The translations under genes and the position numbers were made by a program. Source: Sciurus carolinensis (Eukaryota; Chordata; Mammalia; Rodentia; Sciuridae). Taken from it: a stretch of DNA of 64,000 nucleotides. How positions within the stretch are numbered: the stretch's first letter is position 1; each line of letters begins with the position of its first letter. The notes under the pieces are model-generated. The model was given only the letters and a program-made list of their open reading frames with translations, was not told the origin of the DNA and did not search any database. Location: contig NC_062223.1 of the NCBI RefSeq assembly GCF_902686445.1, positions 56,569,998-56,633,997 of the forward strand, given 5' to 3'. Of the stretch, positions 1 to 61,330 are shown piece after piece.

Positions 1-310
1 GTTAAAAATTTGATTGAAAATAAGCAAAGAGCAGAATAGGGGTCACTAGAGGCAAGAAAGGGTAAGGGGATGAGGAGTACAGGCAGGGTGGTACCAAATA
101 TAGGGAGAATAAGTACTAGTGTTTCTACATTCAGTAGGGTAATTATAGCTTACAATAATTCATTACACATCAACACAAAGAAATTATGTGTGTTTGCAGA
201 GATGGAAATGTTCCTGATTTGACCATTACATATTGTATACATGTGTCAAATTACCACATTGAGTCCTGTAAAGATGTACAATTAGAAAAAAAAAAAAAAA
301 AAAAAAAACA
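1..310 (+). mobile_element. L1 3' end with poly-A
   Basis: Matches the L1 3' UTR pattern ending in TTTGACCATTACATATTGTA and a CTGTAAAGATGTACAATTA motif before an A-run at 285-308. Truncated by the window edge. Confidence 0.6.
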
Positions 311-581
311 GGAAAAAATTTAATGCACTATTTCATATATAAGAGTACCTGCCAAGAACAGGGACTACACTTGGATCTAAATTGTAAATGCAGAACTATA
401 TTATATTAGAACATTTTAATAACTCCCTAAAATTTCTACTGCTAGGATTTTTACCATGTATATCAAAAATTGTAAATTTATAGAAAATTGTAAAGTAAAA
501 CTTGTTTCTAAGATTTTGATAAATTCATTTCATGAAAACATCTATCAAACAGAGCTTTAAAAAACAGAAACAAAAACTTAA

Positions 582-812
582 GCTGGGTGTGGTGGCACAC
601 ACCTGTAATCCCAAGGGCTCAGGAGGCTGAGGCAGGAGGACTACAAGTTCAAGGCCAGCCTCAGCAAAAGTGAGGTGCTAAGCAACAAAGCGAGACCCTG
701 TCTCTAAATAAAATACAAAATAGGGCTTGGGATGTGGCTCACTTGTCAAGTGTCCCTGAGTTAAATCCCTGATACCCCAAAATAACAACAACAACAAAAA
801 AATAACAACTTC
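582..812 (+). mobile_element. B1-dID SINE
   Basis: B1 half (GCTGGGTGTGGTGGCACACA, CCTGTAATCCC, GCAGGAGGA, GAGACCCTGTCTC) joined to an ID half (GGGATGTGGCTCA ... ATCCCTGATACC) and an A-rich tail. Confidence 0.9.
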
Positions 813-967
813 AATTCTCCAAATAGCTAAGAAATCTTTGCCTATTGGAATTCCTCTTATCTTCATCAAGCTAGCATAGCAGAATGTCAAATTTGTTGGT
901 AAATACCATGAATTTTAATTTATATGCATTTCAAAATAAATATTCTGCCTTGACTCAGAATATTGAT

Positions 968-1007
968 ATATTGAATATATCACTGTTATATATTGAATAT
1001 ATCACTG
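968..1007. repeat. AT-rich tandem repeat, 22-bp period
   Basis: The 18-mer ATATTGAATATATCACTG occurs at 968-985 and again at 990-1007. It leads directly into the hairpin at 1014-1051. Confidence 0.85.
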
Positions 1008-1013
1008 ATATAT

Positions 1014-1051
1014 ATTACTGTTGAAATCAATATACTGATTTCAACAGTAAT
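1014..1051. repeat. Perfect 16-bp inverted repeat with 6-nt loop
   Basis: Left arm ATTACTGTTGAAATCA (1014-1029), loop 1030-1035, right arm its exact reverse complement (1036-1051). Confidence 0.95.
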
Positions 1052-1479
1052 CTATAGAGCTATGTAACATACTTAAAATTTATAATTTTAATAATAGCAA
1101 TAAATTATATTTTATGTAATAACAGACACTGATTACATAGACTAATGGATCACAAAGATAGAACATTTAGTGTGATAATAATACTGAAAACATCATGTGA
1201 ATTTTTATGCAATAGTCTAGTATGTCCTTACAGTTCTTAAAAACTTTCAAGCAAATACTTAGGTCTCCATAAATTTAGAGAGTAGAAAAAGAGTAACATT
1301 ATGATTTTAAAGGTAAAAAAGGTAACATTCTTTTATAAAACAACAATGAATAGAAAAAATTAAGAATAAACTACCATGTTGTTGCTATTTTTAAAATGCT
1401 GCCATCTTTCTGTTGTTTATTAAATATAATTTAATGCAGAAAAACGACAACCTTATTTATTTATTTCTTCTCTATTTTA

Positions 1480-36726
<35,247 letters not shown>

Positions 36727-36779
36727 GGCGGAGGAGCCCTGGGAGCGCCGCGTGCCTGGGGGGCGGGGACCGGCGGGCA

Positions 36780-36795
36780 GCGCGCGCGCGCGCGC
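36780..36795. repeat. (GC)8 dinucleotide run
   Basis: Sixteen alternating G and C bases, 54 nt upstream of the PRMT3 ATG; a potential Z-DNA former. Confidence 0.9.
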
Positions 36796-36948
36796 ACCCG
36801 GCGCCGAGCCCAGGGCCGGAACCCCGTGAACGAGCGCGAGCGCGCGGCCGGGCCCAGGTCCGGGCCAGGAGAACCCCGTAGACGCCGGGGAACGCGAGAG
36901 CGCGCACCAGGCCACGAGCGCTTCCGGCCTTGGGGCCGCAGTACCGGT

Positions 36949-36954
36949 CACGTG
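36949..36954. promoter_or_regulatory. CACGTG E-box in PRMT3 promoter
   Basis: Palindromic CACGTG preceded by GT (GTCACGTG), the core used by USF, MYC/MAX and MiT/TFE factors. It lies 223 bp upstream of the PRMT3 ATG. Confidence 0.45.
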
Positions 36955-37399
36955 TGAGGCGTGGGGAGGGCGGGGCGAGGGCTTGGGCCCCACCTCCTCC
37001 TGCCGCAGGCTTGACGCAGTGCGCACCGAGGAAGGTTGGCAGAGAGGGTTGGGCTTTGCGGGCTCGGGCGTAACTTTTGCCAGTTCCTCGAACCCCAGTA
37101 GGCCTTAACGGGAGCTACCTGCCGCAGCCCTGAGACCAGAAGTGGAGAGACGCCGCAGCGGTTTTGCTGGCGGCTTCATATTCTCTGTGCCCATTATTGC
37201 TCGATGAGCGCTTAGTGGAGAGGCATCCATCCCGCGGCGCCCTCTGGTGGCCATGCTGAGTGCACCTGGGAAGAGGAACTCCTGTGAACTAACCCACATT
37301 AACTTGTACCTTAACAGTGTGAGTGCACCGTAAAGACCAGATGGGGGCCGACGGCCCCAAGAGGATTTAAAATAAAGAGAGAACATGGACTGGAGCTAG

Positions 37400-37575
37400 C
37401 CTGCTGGGTTTGAATCCTCCAGTCGCTTTTTAACTATATGGTTTCTTAACTCTCTCTCCCTCAGTTTCCTCACTGACAAAAGGGAATAATGACTGCACTA
37501 ACCTGAGGGCTATGAGGATAAACTGAGTTAACACATGTTAAGTACATAAGTGTTCACTTTATTCTAAACGATAGA
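37400..37575 (+). mobile_element. MIR
   Basis: GGGTTTGAATCCTCCAGTCG, CCTCAGTTTCCTCACTGACA, GAGGATAAACTGAGTTAACA. Confidence 0.75.
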
Positions 37576-37648
37576 AAACGGTTTAAGCAAGGTATGCTGT
37601 AAGATGTTCACCTGGCTTCCTAAACATGCCTTATGGTGCCCCGCCCCC

Positions 37649-37861
37649 TTTTTTCTCTTCCTTGTACTGGGGATTGAATCCAGGGGGTGCTTTATCATTA
37701 AGCTACATCTCTAACCCTTTTTTTTTTTTTTTTTTTTTTTAATGAGACAGGGTCTCAAAAGGGCCTGGGGAAGTTGCTAAGGCAGGCTTCAAATTTGTGA
37801 TCCTCCTGCCTTAGCCTCCCTAGTGGCTGGAAATACAGACGGTGGCCACTGCACCTGCCCA
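37649..37861 (-). mobile_element. B1-dID SINE
   Basis: GTACTGGGGATTGAATCCAG, poly-T, GAGACAGGGTCTCAAAAGGG, GCCTTAGCCTCCCTAGTGGC. Confidence 0.9.
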
Positions 37862-38469
37862 CCTTTTTTCATTCTAACCATAGAGTTCTCTTTTTGAGTG
37901 GCAGCAGTAATTTCATCAGGTAGGGCATCAAGTTGGAGTCCCAGATGCTAGCACTGTGCTTGGTACATGTTTAAATTGGTGACCAAAGCCTACTAGGCCC
38001 AGCATAATCCTGCCTAACATTCCAGCCCAACTCCAGTACTTTAAACCTTTTATTTATTGCTCGTCTCTGAAATCTCTACAAATGGCAGGTCCTTCTGTCT
38101 GAATCAGAAAGGCTTTCATTGGACGACCATTCCTAAAATGGGTTCCTGTTATTCTAGGAGAAGCCTGTTTTTTTCTTAATGCTTACCATGATTATCTGAT
38201 TTTTAAAAATTTACTTACCCACAACAGTTTATACTTAAGGATAAAGACAATGTCTTTTTACTTTCATTTCACTGGCACATATTACACGACCTAGCCAATA
38301 AAATACATTTAGTGAATAAAAATGAGAACTTGCACTATCGCTAAACTTTTTTTTTTTTTTTTTTTTTTTTTGAGTGCACTCATTTCCTTTAACTGTAAAA
38401 ATCCTGGAAGACAGAAACCATCAAATGTTAGTTCTGATGCTCCCTTTCATTGTAGGTATTACCAGACCA

Positions 38470-38575
38470 TATGCTGACTCTCTTGGGTTAATTTGTTCAT
38501 TGGAGGTATTCCCAAGATCTAGCACATAAGAGGCACTCAGTATTTGCTGAATAAATTAATGAATTAAAAACTTTT
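38470..38575 (-). mobile_element. L2 3' fragment
   Basis: AGATCTAGCACATAAGAGGC ACTCAGTATTTGCTGAATAA: complement of the L2 3' end. Confidence 0.6.
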
Positions 38576-39614
38576 CACTACATGGTCTCAGCCACCCAGC
38601 CAACTTTTCCCTTCATTCTTCCAACATAAACTGTCCAGCAGAGCCCATTTCTCTCTGTATTTTTGTAAGGAAATCCACTGAATTCCTTAGTAATAATTCA
38701 TTCAGTGCTGACAGTAAAAGAAGTAATGCTCATTCTGGAGGAGTGACTGGGCCAGAATCTTGTCCCTTGAAGTTCACATCTCATCACAATGCAGTGCTTA
38801 GGAGCAGGCTGCTTTTCTCTCTGCTCCAAAGATGAACGCAGCTCTTTCTCCATCATCCCACTTCACTATTGAGACGAAAATACAAGGTTGAACAAGTCCT
38901 GTTGAAGGTTTGTGAGTAAGGAAATGATACAGGGACAATAACTTTCTACTGACCCCTGGGTTTGGCTTCTTTCAGAGCCCACAGTGCTCAGCATATCCTC
39001 ATGGGTACCACTAAGTTCTCCCTCACTTCTTAGAGCCCATGCCTGTTACCACTGAAACATACTCATGGTCTTCAAAAGTCCGGCTGCTAGGGAACCCCAC
39101 TAATAGGATGAAGATACTCTACCCTCCTTAAAGCTTATATTTGAAGATACTACCCTGCCCTAGTTGATACCTCTTTTCTGAATGACTGAATGTCCACTCT
39201 CCTCTAAGAATATATACCCCCTATTAAAGGAGATGGCCCTTATCTTCCAGTGTCCACTGAAGTCTGAAATATACTTGGCATACTGTAGACTCCAAGAACT
39301 GACTGAATTAGCACATAAGACAAATTTCATACCATTCTTTGTTCCATGATGGAAATTAGCACCATGTACTTCTCTTGGCTTTGGCCCTTCCTTATGTATC
39401 TTCCTTTCCCTTGCCATAGTTTCAAAGGTACAGCACCTTGAGGCCTTTGAAGTTTGGTGCCATAGATTCTTACTGGCTTTGTGAACCTTCTGATTAATCA
39501 TAAGGATTGAAGACCAATGAGGAAACTCAAATATTTCAACTTTACTCATCCAAGACATGTACTAACAATTCGTTGGAACTACCTGGAAATATATAGATAC
39601 AATATTCTTTTGTA

Positions 39615-39895
39615 GAGTGGTTAACAATACATGCTATAGGATTAGGCTGAGCTGGGTTACAGTCCTGACTGCCATTTCCTAGCTTTAAGTCTTCCGCTTT
39701 GGATCCCTGAATAAGGTACTTAACGACAGTGAGCATCAGTTTCCCCATCTATGATACAAGGATAAAAAAAGGATAAAAAATAAGATGATAATGACATTAT
39801 CCCTTTATAAGGATTGTTTGGAGGGTTAAAGCATAGATGACACCTGTAAGGACTGGAACATAGCCAACACTTGATAAATGATAGCTGTTATTGTA
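39615..39895 (+). mobile_element. MIR
   Basis: AGAGTGGTTAACAATACATG, AGTTTCCCCATCTATGATAC, AAGGATTGTTTGGAGGGTTA, AACACTTGATAAATGATAGC. Confidence 0.75.
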
Positions 39896-40025
39896 TCACT
39901 GCATTGGCCAAAAAGCTACATGTCACCACTAGTACAACTAATACTTTTGAACCACTGAAGAGGCACCCAGGATTTGTACATTTATTTCCACTGCCTTATT
40001 TAGTTCTCCAATGAACTGTTAATTT

Positions 40026-40031
40026 TTTATT
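40026..40031 (-). terminator. HTATIP2: Candidate HTATIP2 polyadenylation signal
   Basis: AATAAA on the minus strand about 485 nt after the stop codon; the alternative is AATAAA at 39981-39986. Either distance fits the short 3' UTR expected for this gene. Confidence 0.35.
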
Positions 40032-40219
40032 ATATACTTTAAAGTAGTAGTAAAGGCACAATGTTCACCTACACAGTTGGTTATATGCTGTTCATTAGAA
40101 CAAGAATGTGACCAGTTTTAAAACAGCATTCATCTGCATGGCACCCAGGGTTTACACTGCTGTTGTGACTGCAGAGGAGTCTTCCAAAACTGTCTCCCAA
40201 TCATAAGCGTCAGAAGAAT

Positions 40220-40365
40220 TTTAAGCAAAACAAAACTGCAGATTCCTATGCCCACATGCCCCACATTCTAGTTCAGAAGGTTTGAAACAGGGACTATAAA
40301 TCTTATATTTTTCAAAAGTTCCCTGAGTGATTTACATGTTCAACCAGGCCCTGAGCCACCAGTGC
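40220..40365 (+). mobile_element. MER5A-like fragment in HTATIP2 3' UTR
   Basis: CTGCAGATTCCTATGCCCAC, TTCTAGTTCAGAAGGTTTGA, CCTGAGTGATTTACATGTTC. Confidence 0.55.
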
Positions 40366-40512
40366 AGAGCAAAGTCTTGTCCTGATTGGATCTATGTAGC
40401 TGAGAATAGTCAAATGACAAAGGTAAAGCACACAAATTCTTCTGAGGCCATGAAATTACAGATTTAGTGATGGACGTTGAGATCTGTGATCAAAAGTGTT
40501 TCTCCAGTGTGG

Positions 40513-55345
<14,833 letters not shown>

Positions 55346-55827
55346 GCCCGGGAGACCCCTTCCCTCGTGGTGGAATCCCCAGGAACGGCCCTCCCTCGTG
55401 CCTCCCGACCACATGGGCTCAGATCAACAAGCCCCACCAGTCTACGTCCCAGACTTGACATTCATTGCCCCCCACCCAGCTGTAATTTCAACTATATATT
55501 GGAAATCTTCATCTTAAATTCACTAAGTCAAAAACTTACACCCACTCAAAGTCGGCCCAGGTCCTGGCCTATTTCTAGGTGATTGCAGCGATATAATCTT
55601 GCACACCAAATCCTGTGGGTCACACCCCAGGGCGTGATCTGGGGTTTGGAACATAACTATTCACATTGGGCGTGTTCTGGATCTTGAAAGTCCAGGACAG
55701 GCGTTAGAATGACAAAGCAAGAATACAAACAATGTGGATGGACAGTGCTGTGAACACTAGTGATGCTGGGGCTCCTTTTCCAAGTCTAGAAACCAGTGAC
55801 AAACTCCCACTCCTATCTCCTTGGGCC

Positions 55828-55844
55828 TGACCTAGGCCTGACCT
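55828..55844 (-). promoter_or_regulatory. DR5 nuclear-receptor element (RARE-like) upstream of HTATIP2
   Basis: On the minus strand reads AGGTCA-ggcct-AGGTCA, a perfect direct repeat with 5-bp spacer, the classical RAR/RXR element. It arises from a tandem 11-bp unit (55824-55834 and 55835-55845). A CCAAT box follows at 55853-55857. It lies 664 bp upstream of the long-form ATG. Confidence 0.5.
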
Positions 55845-56254
55845 AGACCTGGCCAATCAGATGCTTCCACACTGGTGAAAGCCTGAGCTCTCTAGGTGGG
55901 AGGAAAATGTAGATGGTGGCATCCTACCAGCCCCCAGTGACCTAATGGTGTGATCTTTCCTCTGTTTTGCCTCCCCCGATTTGAGGGTGTTCTGAATGTT
56001 TCCTCTTATTCTGCCAGATAGGTTCTTTTTCTGCTTGTGCCAACTAGATCTGTTCTGTTGCCTGTGATAACAAACCTTGACAGAACAGGGCAGAGTGGTT
56101 CAGTCCTCACGGTGTGTGGACTCTTCCATTTGAGTGCCCAAAGACTCCTGCTAAAATGCAACAGTAAACCTCCTCAGCTAACACGTCTTAGCAAGTCATT
56201 TATCAAATCTGTCACAGAGATGATTAATTGTACCCTAGTATCCTCCTCCCCTTC

Positions 56255-57040
56255 TTTCTTTTTCAAAACGTAGCACTATTTATACACAACAAAATGCACA
56301 GATCCTAAAAGTTCAGTCCCATAATTTTAGGAAGTTGCATATACAACTAGGTATAACACCAAAACCAAAATATAGAACATGTCTGTTATCCCAGAGAATG
56401 CCTTCATCCCTCCAATTCAGCAGTCCCTCCCTACCCCAGTAATTTCTGATTACTTTCAACATAGATTAGTTTTGCCTGTTCCAGAACTGCACTTAAATGG
56501 AATTGCACACTCTTTTGTGTCTCAGTTGTTCTGTTTAACCTGCTTTTTAATACTCATCCTGGTTTTTCAAAGGACTGCATTATGATTTCTGTGGGCCTTA
56601 AGCACTTCCATGTTTCCCTTCCTTCATTAAAAAAATACATATGTTAAGAATTATTTCTTATGAGTATGTTTTGTAAAGATGGATATTTCAATATTATATA
56701 TCAACATTTTCTTCAATTTAAAAGCTATTTTCACAGGTCTCAGAACTATGCCTATTGTGCCAAATGGGTGAGTCAGCCCTGGTTGTTTCATGTATCAGAA
56801 ATTCATTCCTTTTTACTGCTGAGTCATATTCCACTATTTTGGTATGAATATCTCATGTATTTAAACATTTGCTTATGATGGACTTTAGGTTTGTTTCTAA
56901 TTGTTCGCCATTGTGAGTAAGGTTCCTGTGATCATTCTTGTACTAGTCTTTCTGTGGGCTATTGTTTTTTTACTCTTAGGTAAATGACTAGGAGAGGAAT
57001 GACCAGAGTTCTCTAAGGTAGATGTGCCATTTCACAAACC
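56255..57040 (-). mobile_element. L1M/HAL1 relic
   Basis: CACTTAAATGGAATTGCACA CTCTTTTGTGTCTCAGTTG, CATTCCTTTTTACTGCTGAG TCATATTCCACTA, TAAATGACTAGGAGAGGAAT: complement of old L1 ORF2 region. Confidence 0.7.
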
Positions 57041-57079
57041 CACTCACTTAGTATCATGGATCTTTTAGTTTTCAACCAT

Positions 57080-57575
57080 TCATTGATCAAATGACTCTTT
57101 ATTTTACCAACAGAGCCCTGAATTTTATTAGAACACATAGCTGTCCATTTAGATGCTCTGTTTCCTAGCATCAGTTGTAAGCTGGTGTGATCATGTGACA
57201 ATAAGTTAGCCAATGAGATGCAAGCAAAGATAATAGGTGAAAAATTGGATCAATCACTTTTTTATAGAGAAGTTACCTGCTTTCTCTTCACTTTTATTTA
57301 TTTATTTTTTTCTCCTTTCCTTAGGATAGAAAGTGAATGCCACACTGGTGAACCAGCACTGACTATGAGGAGAAAAAACACCCTAGAGTTTAGTAGAGCA
57401 AGAAGTTGGAACCTGAGTCCTGGATGATTTTATAGAACAGAGCTGCCAACTTGCCCTGGAGACAGCCTGTCCACCTCTGGGCAGTGAGGAGAAAATAAAC
57501 TTCTGTTGTGTGGGAGTCTCTGTAAATTGTGCTGTAGCAGCTTAGACAGTATTTTACCTAATGTAAGATCCTTCT
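57080..57575 (+). mobile_element. Old LTR-like relic (MaLR type)
   Basis: GTTAGCCAATGAGATGCAAG, GGTTGGAACCTG-like region, AACAGAGCTGCCAACTTGCC, AATAAACTTCTGTTGTGTGG, TGTAGCAGCTTAGAC. Moderate resemblance to MLT1-class LTRs. Confidence 0.45.
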
Positions 57576-57584
57576 AGTCAATCT

Positions 57585-57860
57585 TGTTGTATATTTATTG
57601 ATCATCTAAAATGAAGAAGATACTGTGCTAGGCAATATAGATATTTCAAAGATAAATCAAAAACCAGATACCCTCTCCCATAGGAAGACAGTCCATGTAC
57701 ACTTGGGAAGCTTAATGAAAGTTCAAGTTAAACATCATAAAACATCCCCAAATTTTCATAGGGTAGCTCATGCTAAATACCAAATGAATACACAAAAAAT
57801 AAATGGAAACTCAGAGAAAGACAAGCCCATGACTTTCCTTCATTGATGCCTGGCACCTTC
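57585..57860 (+). mobile_element. L2-like relic
   Basis: TTATTGATCATCTAAAATGA, GATACTGTGCTAGGCAATAT, GATACCCTCTCCCATAGGAA: L2 3' order. Confidence 0.5.
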
Positions 57861-58289
57861 TCATTAAGATGCTAAGGTAATGTGACATGACCTAGGCAAC
57901 AGGAACGTACAGGGAAGAGGGAAAGGAAAGCCTGAGAAAGAAGGGAGAGGGAACATAAGGAAACTGAGGTGGTATGGAGAGATCCTGGGCCAAAAGACCT
58001 GCCTGCCACGTCCAGGTTCAACAAGACCTCTGACTTGGAGGAAGTGTCTTCATATATCATGGCCTTTATTTTTCTTTCTATAAAATGGAGACTGTTTTAT
58101 TACTCCAAGAACTTGTGTTAACTTGGGTTAAGATGGTAAATATTGTCAGGATACTCTCATTGTATAAGAGAGAATCTCAGAGAAGTCTGAAAACAGAATC
58201 TGAGGTAGGATGGAGTCATATGGAGACTGAACTGCATGTAGGTAAAATTTAGAGTCCTAAGGATCATGGATCCATATGTCTTCACTTTT

Positions 58290-58420
58290 TTTTTTTTAGA
58301 TTGATAATTTTGTTTTATTTTATTTTTTAACTTTTTTTTTATTTTTACAGACTGCATTTTGATTCATTGTACACAAATGGGGTACAGCTTTTCATTTCTA
58401 TGGTTGTAATGTCTTCACTT
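58290..58420 (-). mobile_element. L1 3' fragment
   Basis: Poly-T/A-rich start, then GATTCATTGTACACAAATGG GGTACAGCTTTTCATTTCTA, a rodent L1 3' segment. Confidence 0.55.
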
Positions 58421-58869
58421 TAGAGCTACACTTTTGGTTACATTTTAAGACTCTGTTTAGGTGATTGAAACCCCAACACAAGATGTCTTGGATAGACAAG
58501 GAAACATACTGGCTCATGTAACTGAAGAATCAGTGTGTGATATCTTTTGGCATGCCCAGAGTCAGACAGTCAGCCAGTAGGATCAGAACCCAACTCCTCT
58601 CCTTCCTTCTTCATGTCAGCCTTACTCTCAGACCCCATGAGATATTCCAAAGACTGTGAGCAACCCCAGAATTTCACCCTCTGTTTAGTCAGGATCAAAT
58701 GTACAAAAGACAAAGTACCCAAAGTGGTTAATCTGAGGAAAGTATCCAATTGAAGTTTGGGGAAGGGGGCAGAAGAGATTAGTTACCAAAGCCTAGAGAG
58801 AGAGTGTCTCACAGGAGCTCAGGTCTTCAGTAGAACACTTCAGCCAATTTTCAGCAACATCACTGTGTA

Positions 58870-59285
58870 GTCCATTTTTCATTACTATAAAACACTTGAG
58901 GCTGAGGGCCTGATAAAGAAAATGAGTTTATTAAATTCACAGTTTTGTGGCACAAAGTCTAAACAGCAGGGAATGGGATCTGGTTAGGACCGCATGGCAT
59001 CATCATGGGAACCCATGCAAAGAGATTCCATGGTGAGACAGGAATCCAGAGAGCAGGGAGGAGTAGGTCTTGCTCTGTTATGGCAATCCCTCTCTTGAAA
59101 ACTAGATGTGGTATCCTGAGAACATTAATCCTTTCCAAAGATAGCATCTTCATTGAACTAACCACTTCCTACTAGGCCCTTCTCTTGAAGCTCATACCAC
59201 ATCTTAACGTTGCCACACTGGAGACCAAGTTCCCAACATATGAACCATTGTGGAGCAACCCATATTTAACCCTAACACCTTCATA
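58870..59285 (+). mobile_element. LTR-like relic
   Basis: AATGAGTTTATTAAATTCAC, GCAGGGAGGAGTAGGTCTTG, CGTTGCCACACTGGAGACCA, ATTTAACCCTAACACC. General layout resembles the 62-kb element but it is a different family. Confidence 0.4.
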
Positions 59286-60539
59286 GGAGGAGTCAGAAGG
59301 ATATCCTAACCTCGCTCATCTCCTGCCCTCTGGCCTCCTGGTGGTATTCTTCATTGGCTCAATTCAACTAGAAGCCCAGTGGAACTTAAATACTGTACAG
59401 AATAGTTTTCTTCAGGGTATAGTATAGGAGGGAGAGATGGGGTAAATAGCTTACTCAAAATATCAAGGGCATTCTCTCACAATCAGGTCCACATAAAAGA
59501 GAAGATTTGCTAACAAAAACCTCTTTAGTTCCAACTGAGTCTCCTGCTGGTTGCTGTGGGACTAACTCCTTCCACATGTCTGAGGACAGAAGAGGAAGTT
59601 GTGTCCTCAAACAAAGTAGAGGTCACCACTGTAGGAAGAAAGGAGAATGGATGTCAAATAACATCGAAAGTGCTGTACTTTGTCTCCAGTTTTACCCTAT
59701 TTATTCATGAATATGTATGCTGGATATTTTTTATAGGAGAGCTATAAATAAATGTAGCATGACTAAGATATCTGGTTGAGCAGAGAGGTTGGATGTGATA
59801 AAGATAGGTGTATAGAAGAAAGTGTTGTAATCTTCCCTTGTCTCGGAACAAATTCAGACATGAACTGTATTCAACAATGGAGGTAGCCAATTTAGTACAT
59901 CAATCATGTAGTAATTATTTTCCCTTTCAGAAGCGTTAGGGTGGAGAACTGTTTGCACATTGCCCATGTTTTCCACCTCCGTGTTAATTTTTTTTCACTT
60001 TATAGGTGAACTAAGTCAAAAGTCTGTTGAGTATGTCATCTCAGATAAAAGAGTTAAACTTTAGTGCCAAAATCTGGGTATTCAGATCAGTGCCAAAATC
60101 ATTAGCAAAACCAGTACAATTCTAGAATCTTCTCAGGAAAGTCACCTGCTTCTTCTTCTCTGGGCACATAGTGCTATGTTTGTTGTATTATTCAGGTTCC
60201 CTGGCACTCCTGTATGTTTTCTCACTGATAAGATACTGAGGAAATAACCTGTGCAAATGCCCTATGGTTTTGAGAAGCCAAAAAAAAAAGGACTAAAATG
60301 GAGGGATGAAAGCATGGGGCAGGGGTTAGAAGGAGACTGGAGAGGCAGGTAGGGGCCTCACACAATAAATGATTACTTATAATTACTATCTAATTTTTAA
60401 AATGGAGTAAACTTGATTTCTCTTTATTAATTTTTAATGGTTTTTTTTTCCTATTTAATGTCATGGCATACTACCCTGATTGTTATTCATACCTTTATTA
60501 CTACTTGTTATTATTATTAATACATTTAATACAATTTAT

Positions 60540-60628
60540 GGGCTGGGGCTGTAACTGAGTAGTACAACACTTGCTGAGCACATGTGAGACCAAAGTTCAA
60601 TTCCCAATACTACCAAAGAAATAAAGTT
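60540..60628 (+). mobile_element. ID element
   Basis: GGGCTGGGGCTGTAACTGAG, GTACAACACTTGCTGAGCAC, AAGTTCAATTCCCAATACTA. Confidence 0.88.
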
Positions 60629-61224
60629 TGTAAAAGTGAGAAAATTTTGTAAATAGACTAAGAACAGGTGAGATACAGTAAAAGTGGACACAACAAATTC
60701 ATGAAGGTGTTATCTAATGAGTCAAGTCGGGGAAACAGTGGTGTGCTGGCATTTTTCATTGATCCCTCCAGATCTGCTTTCCACCTCTGCATCCTTTTCT
60801 GGAACCCACAGCTGATCTTTGAAGCCTGCACCACCCACTCTCCCTTGTCCTCTGGTTTCTGATTGGATTTGGCCAATAGCAGGCTCTTTCAGGGGTTGAA
60901 GGAGACAGGAGCCTGAGTTAAGGTCTGCATTCCCTTCCACTGCATCCTCCCTGCAGGCCTGCCATGAGTGGACCTCTGTAAAGGCCATACTCCAACTTGA
61001 CTGTCCTCTTTTTCAGCTAGAGGTACTCTTTCCAGTAACCACCTCCTCACCTGCCCCCTCAGACCTGGGTACTAGTGACTTCGGCAGCTGATAGCACCGG
61101 GACATTAATCCTGTCCCTTACTGAGTTTTCCCCACACCTTTGGAAATCATCTATTACTAAATTCCCTTCAGTTTCCCCATTTGGCAGTCTGTTTCCTGCC
61201 AGGACTCTGCCCCATGTACCTGAT

Positions 61225-61330
61225 GTGATAGAAAACATGAACTTTGAAGTAAGAGAGAAGTAGATTTGAATCCTGGCCAGCCACTTAATAGCTGTGTGAC
61301 CTTGGTCAAGTCCAAGTAGCTAAGCACATA
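61225..61330 (+). mobile_element. MIR fragment
   Basis: GATTTGAATCCTGGCCAGCC, AGCTGTGTGACCTTGGTCAA: the MIR core in forward orientation. Confidence 0.75.

Larger units (their letters stand above)
37061..40009. other. HTATIP2-PRMT3 intergenic spacer
   Basis: About 3 kb between the probable HTATIP2 poly(A) site and the PRMT3 CpG island. It holds two MIRs, one B1-dID SINE, a poly-T tract at 38347-38373 and an L2-like fragment. No exon recognised; ORFs at 39.16-39.75 kb on the minus strand resemble no known protein. Confidence 0.65.
40010..40512 (-). other. HTATIP2: HTATIP2 3' UTR (probable extent)
   Basis: Region after the TGA stop. It contains a MER5-like relic (40220-40365) and ends near a minus-strand AATAAA at 40026-40031. 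A second AATAAA lies at 39981-39986. The exact cleavage site is not determinable from sequence alone. Confidence 0.4.

Noticed and set aside
36727..37026. 100-codon in-frame extension upstream of the PRMT3 ATG
   Set aside because: Stop-free only because of GC richness; known PRMT3 starts at MCSL and the sequence upstream overlaps promoter motifs.
39160..39748. Minus-strand ORFs of 132 and 68 codons between the two genes
   Set aside because: Overlap a MIR; no recognisable domains and no start context of note.
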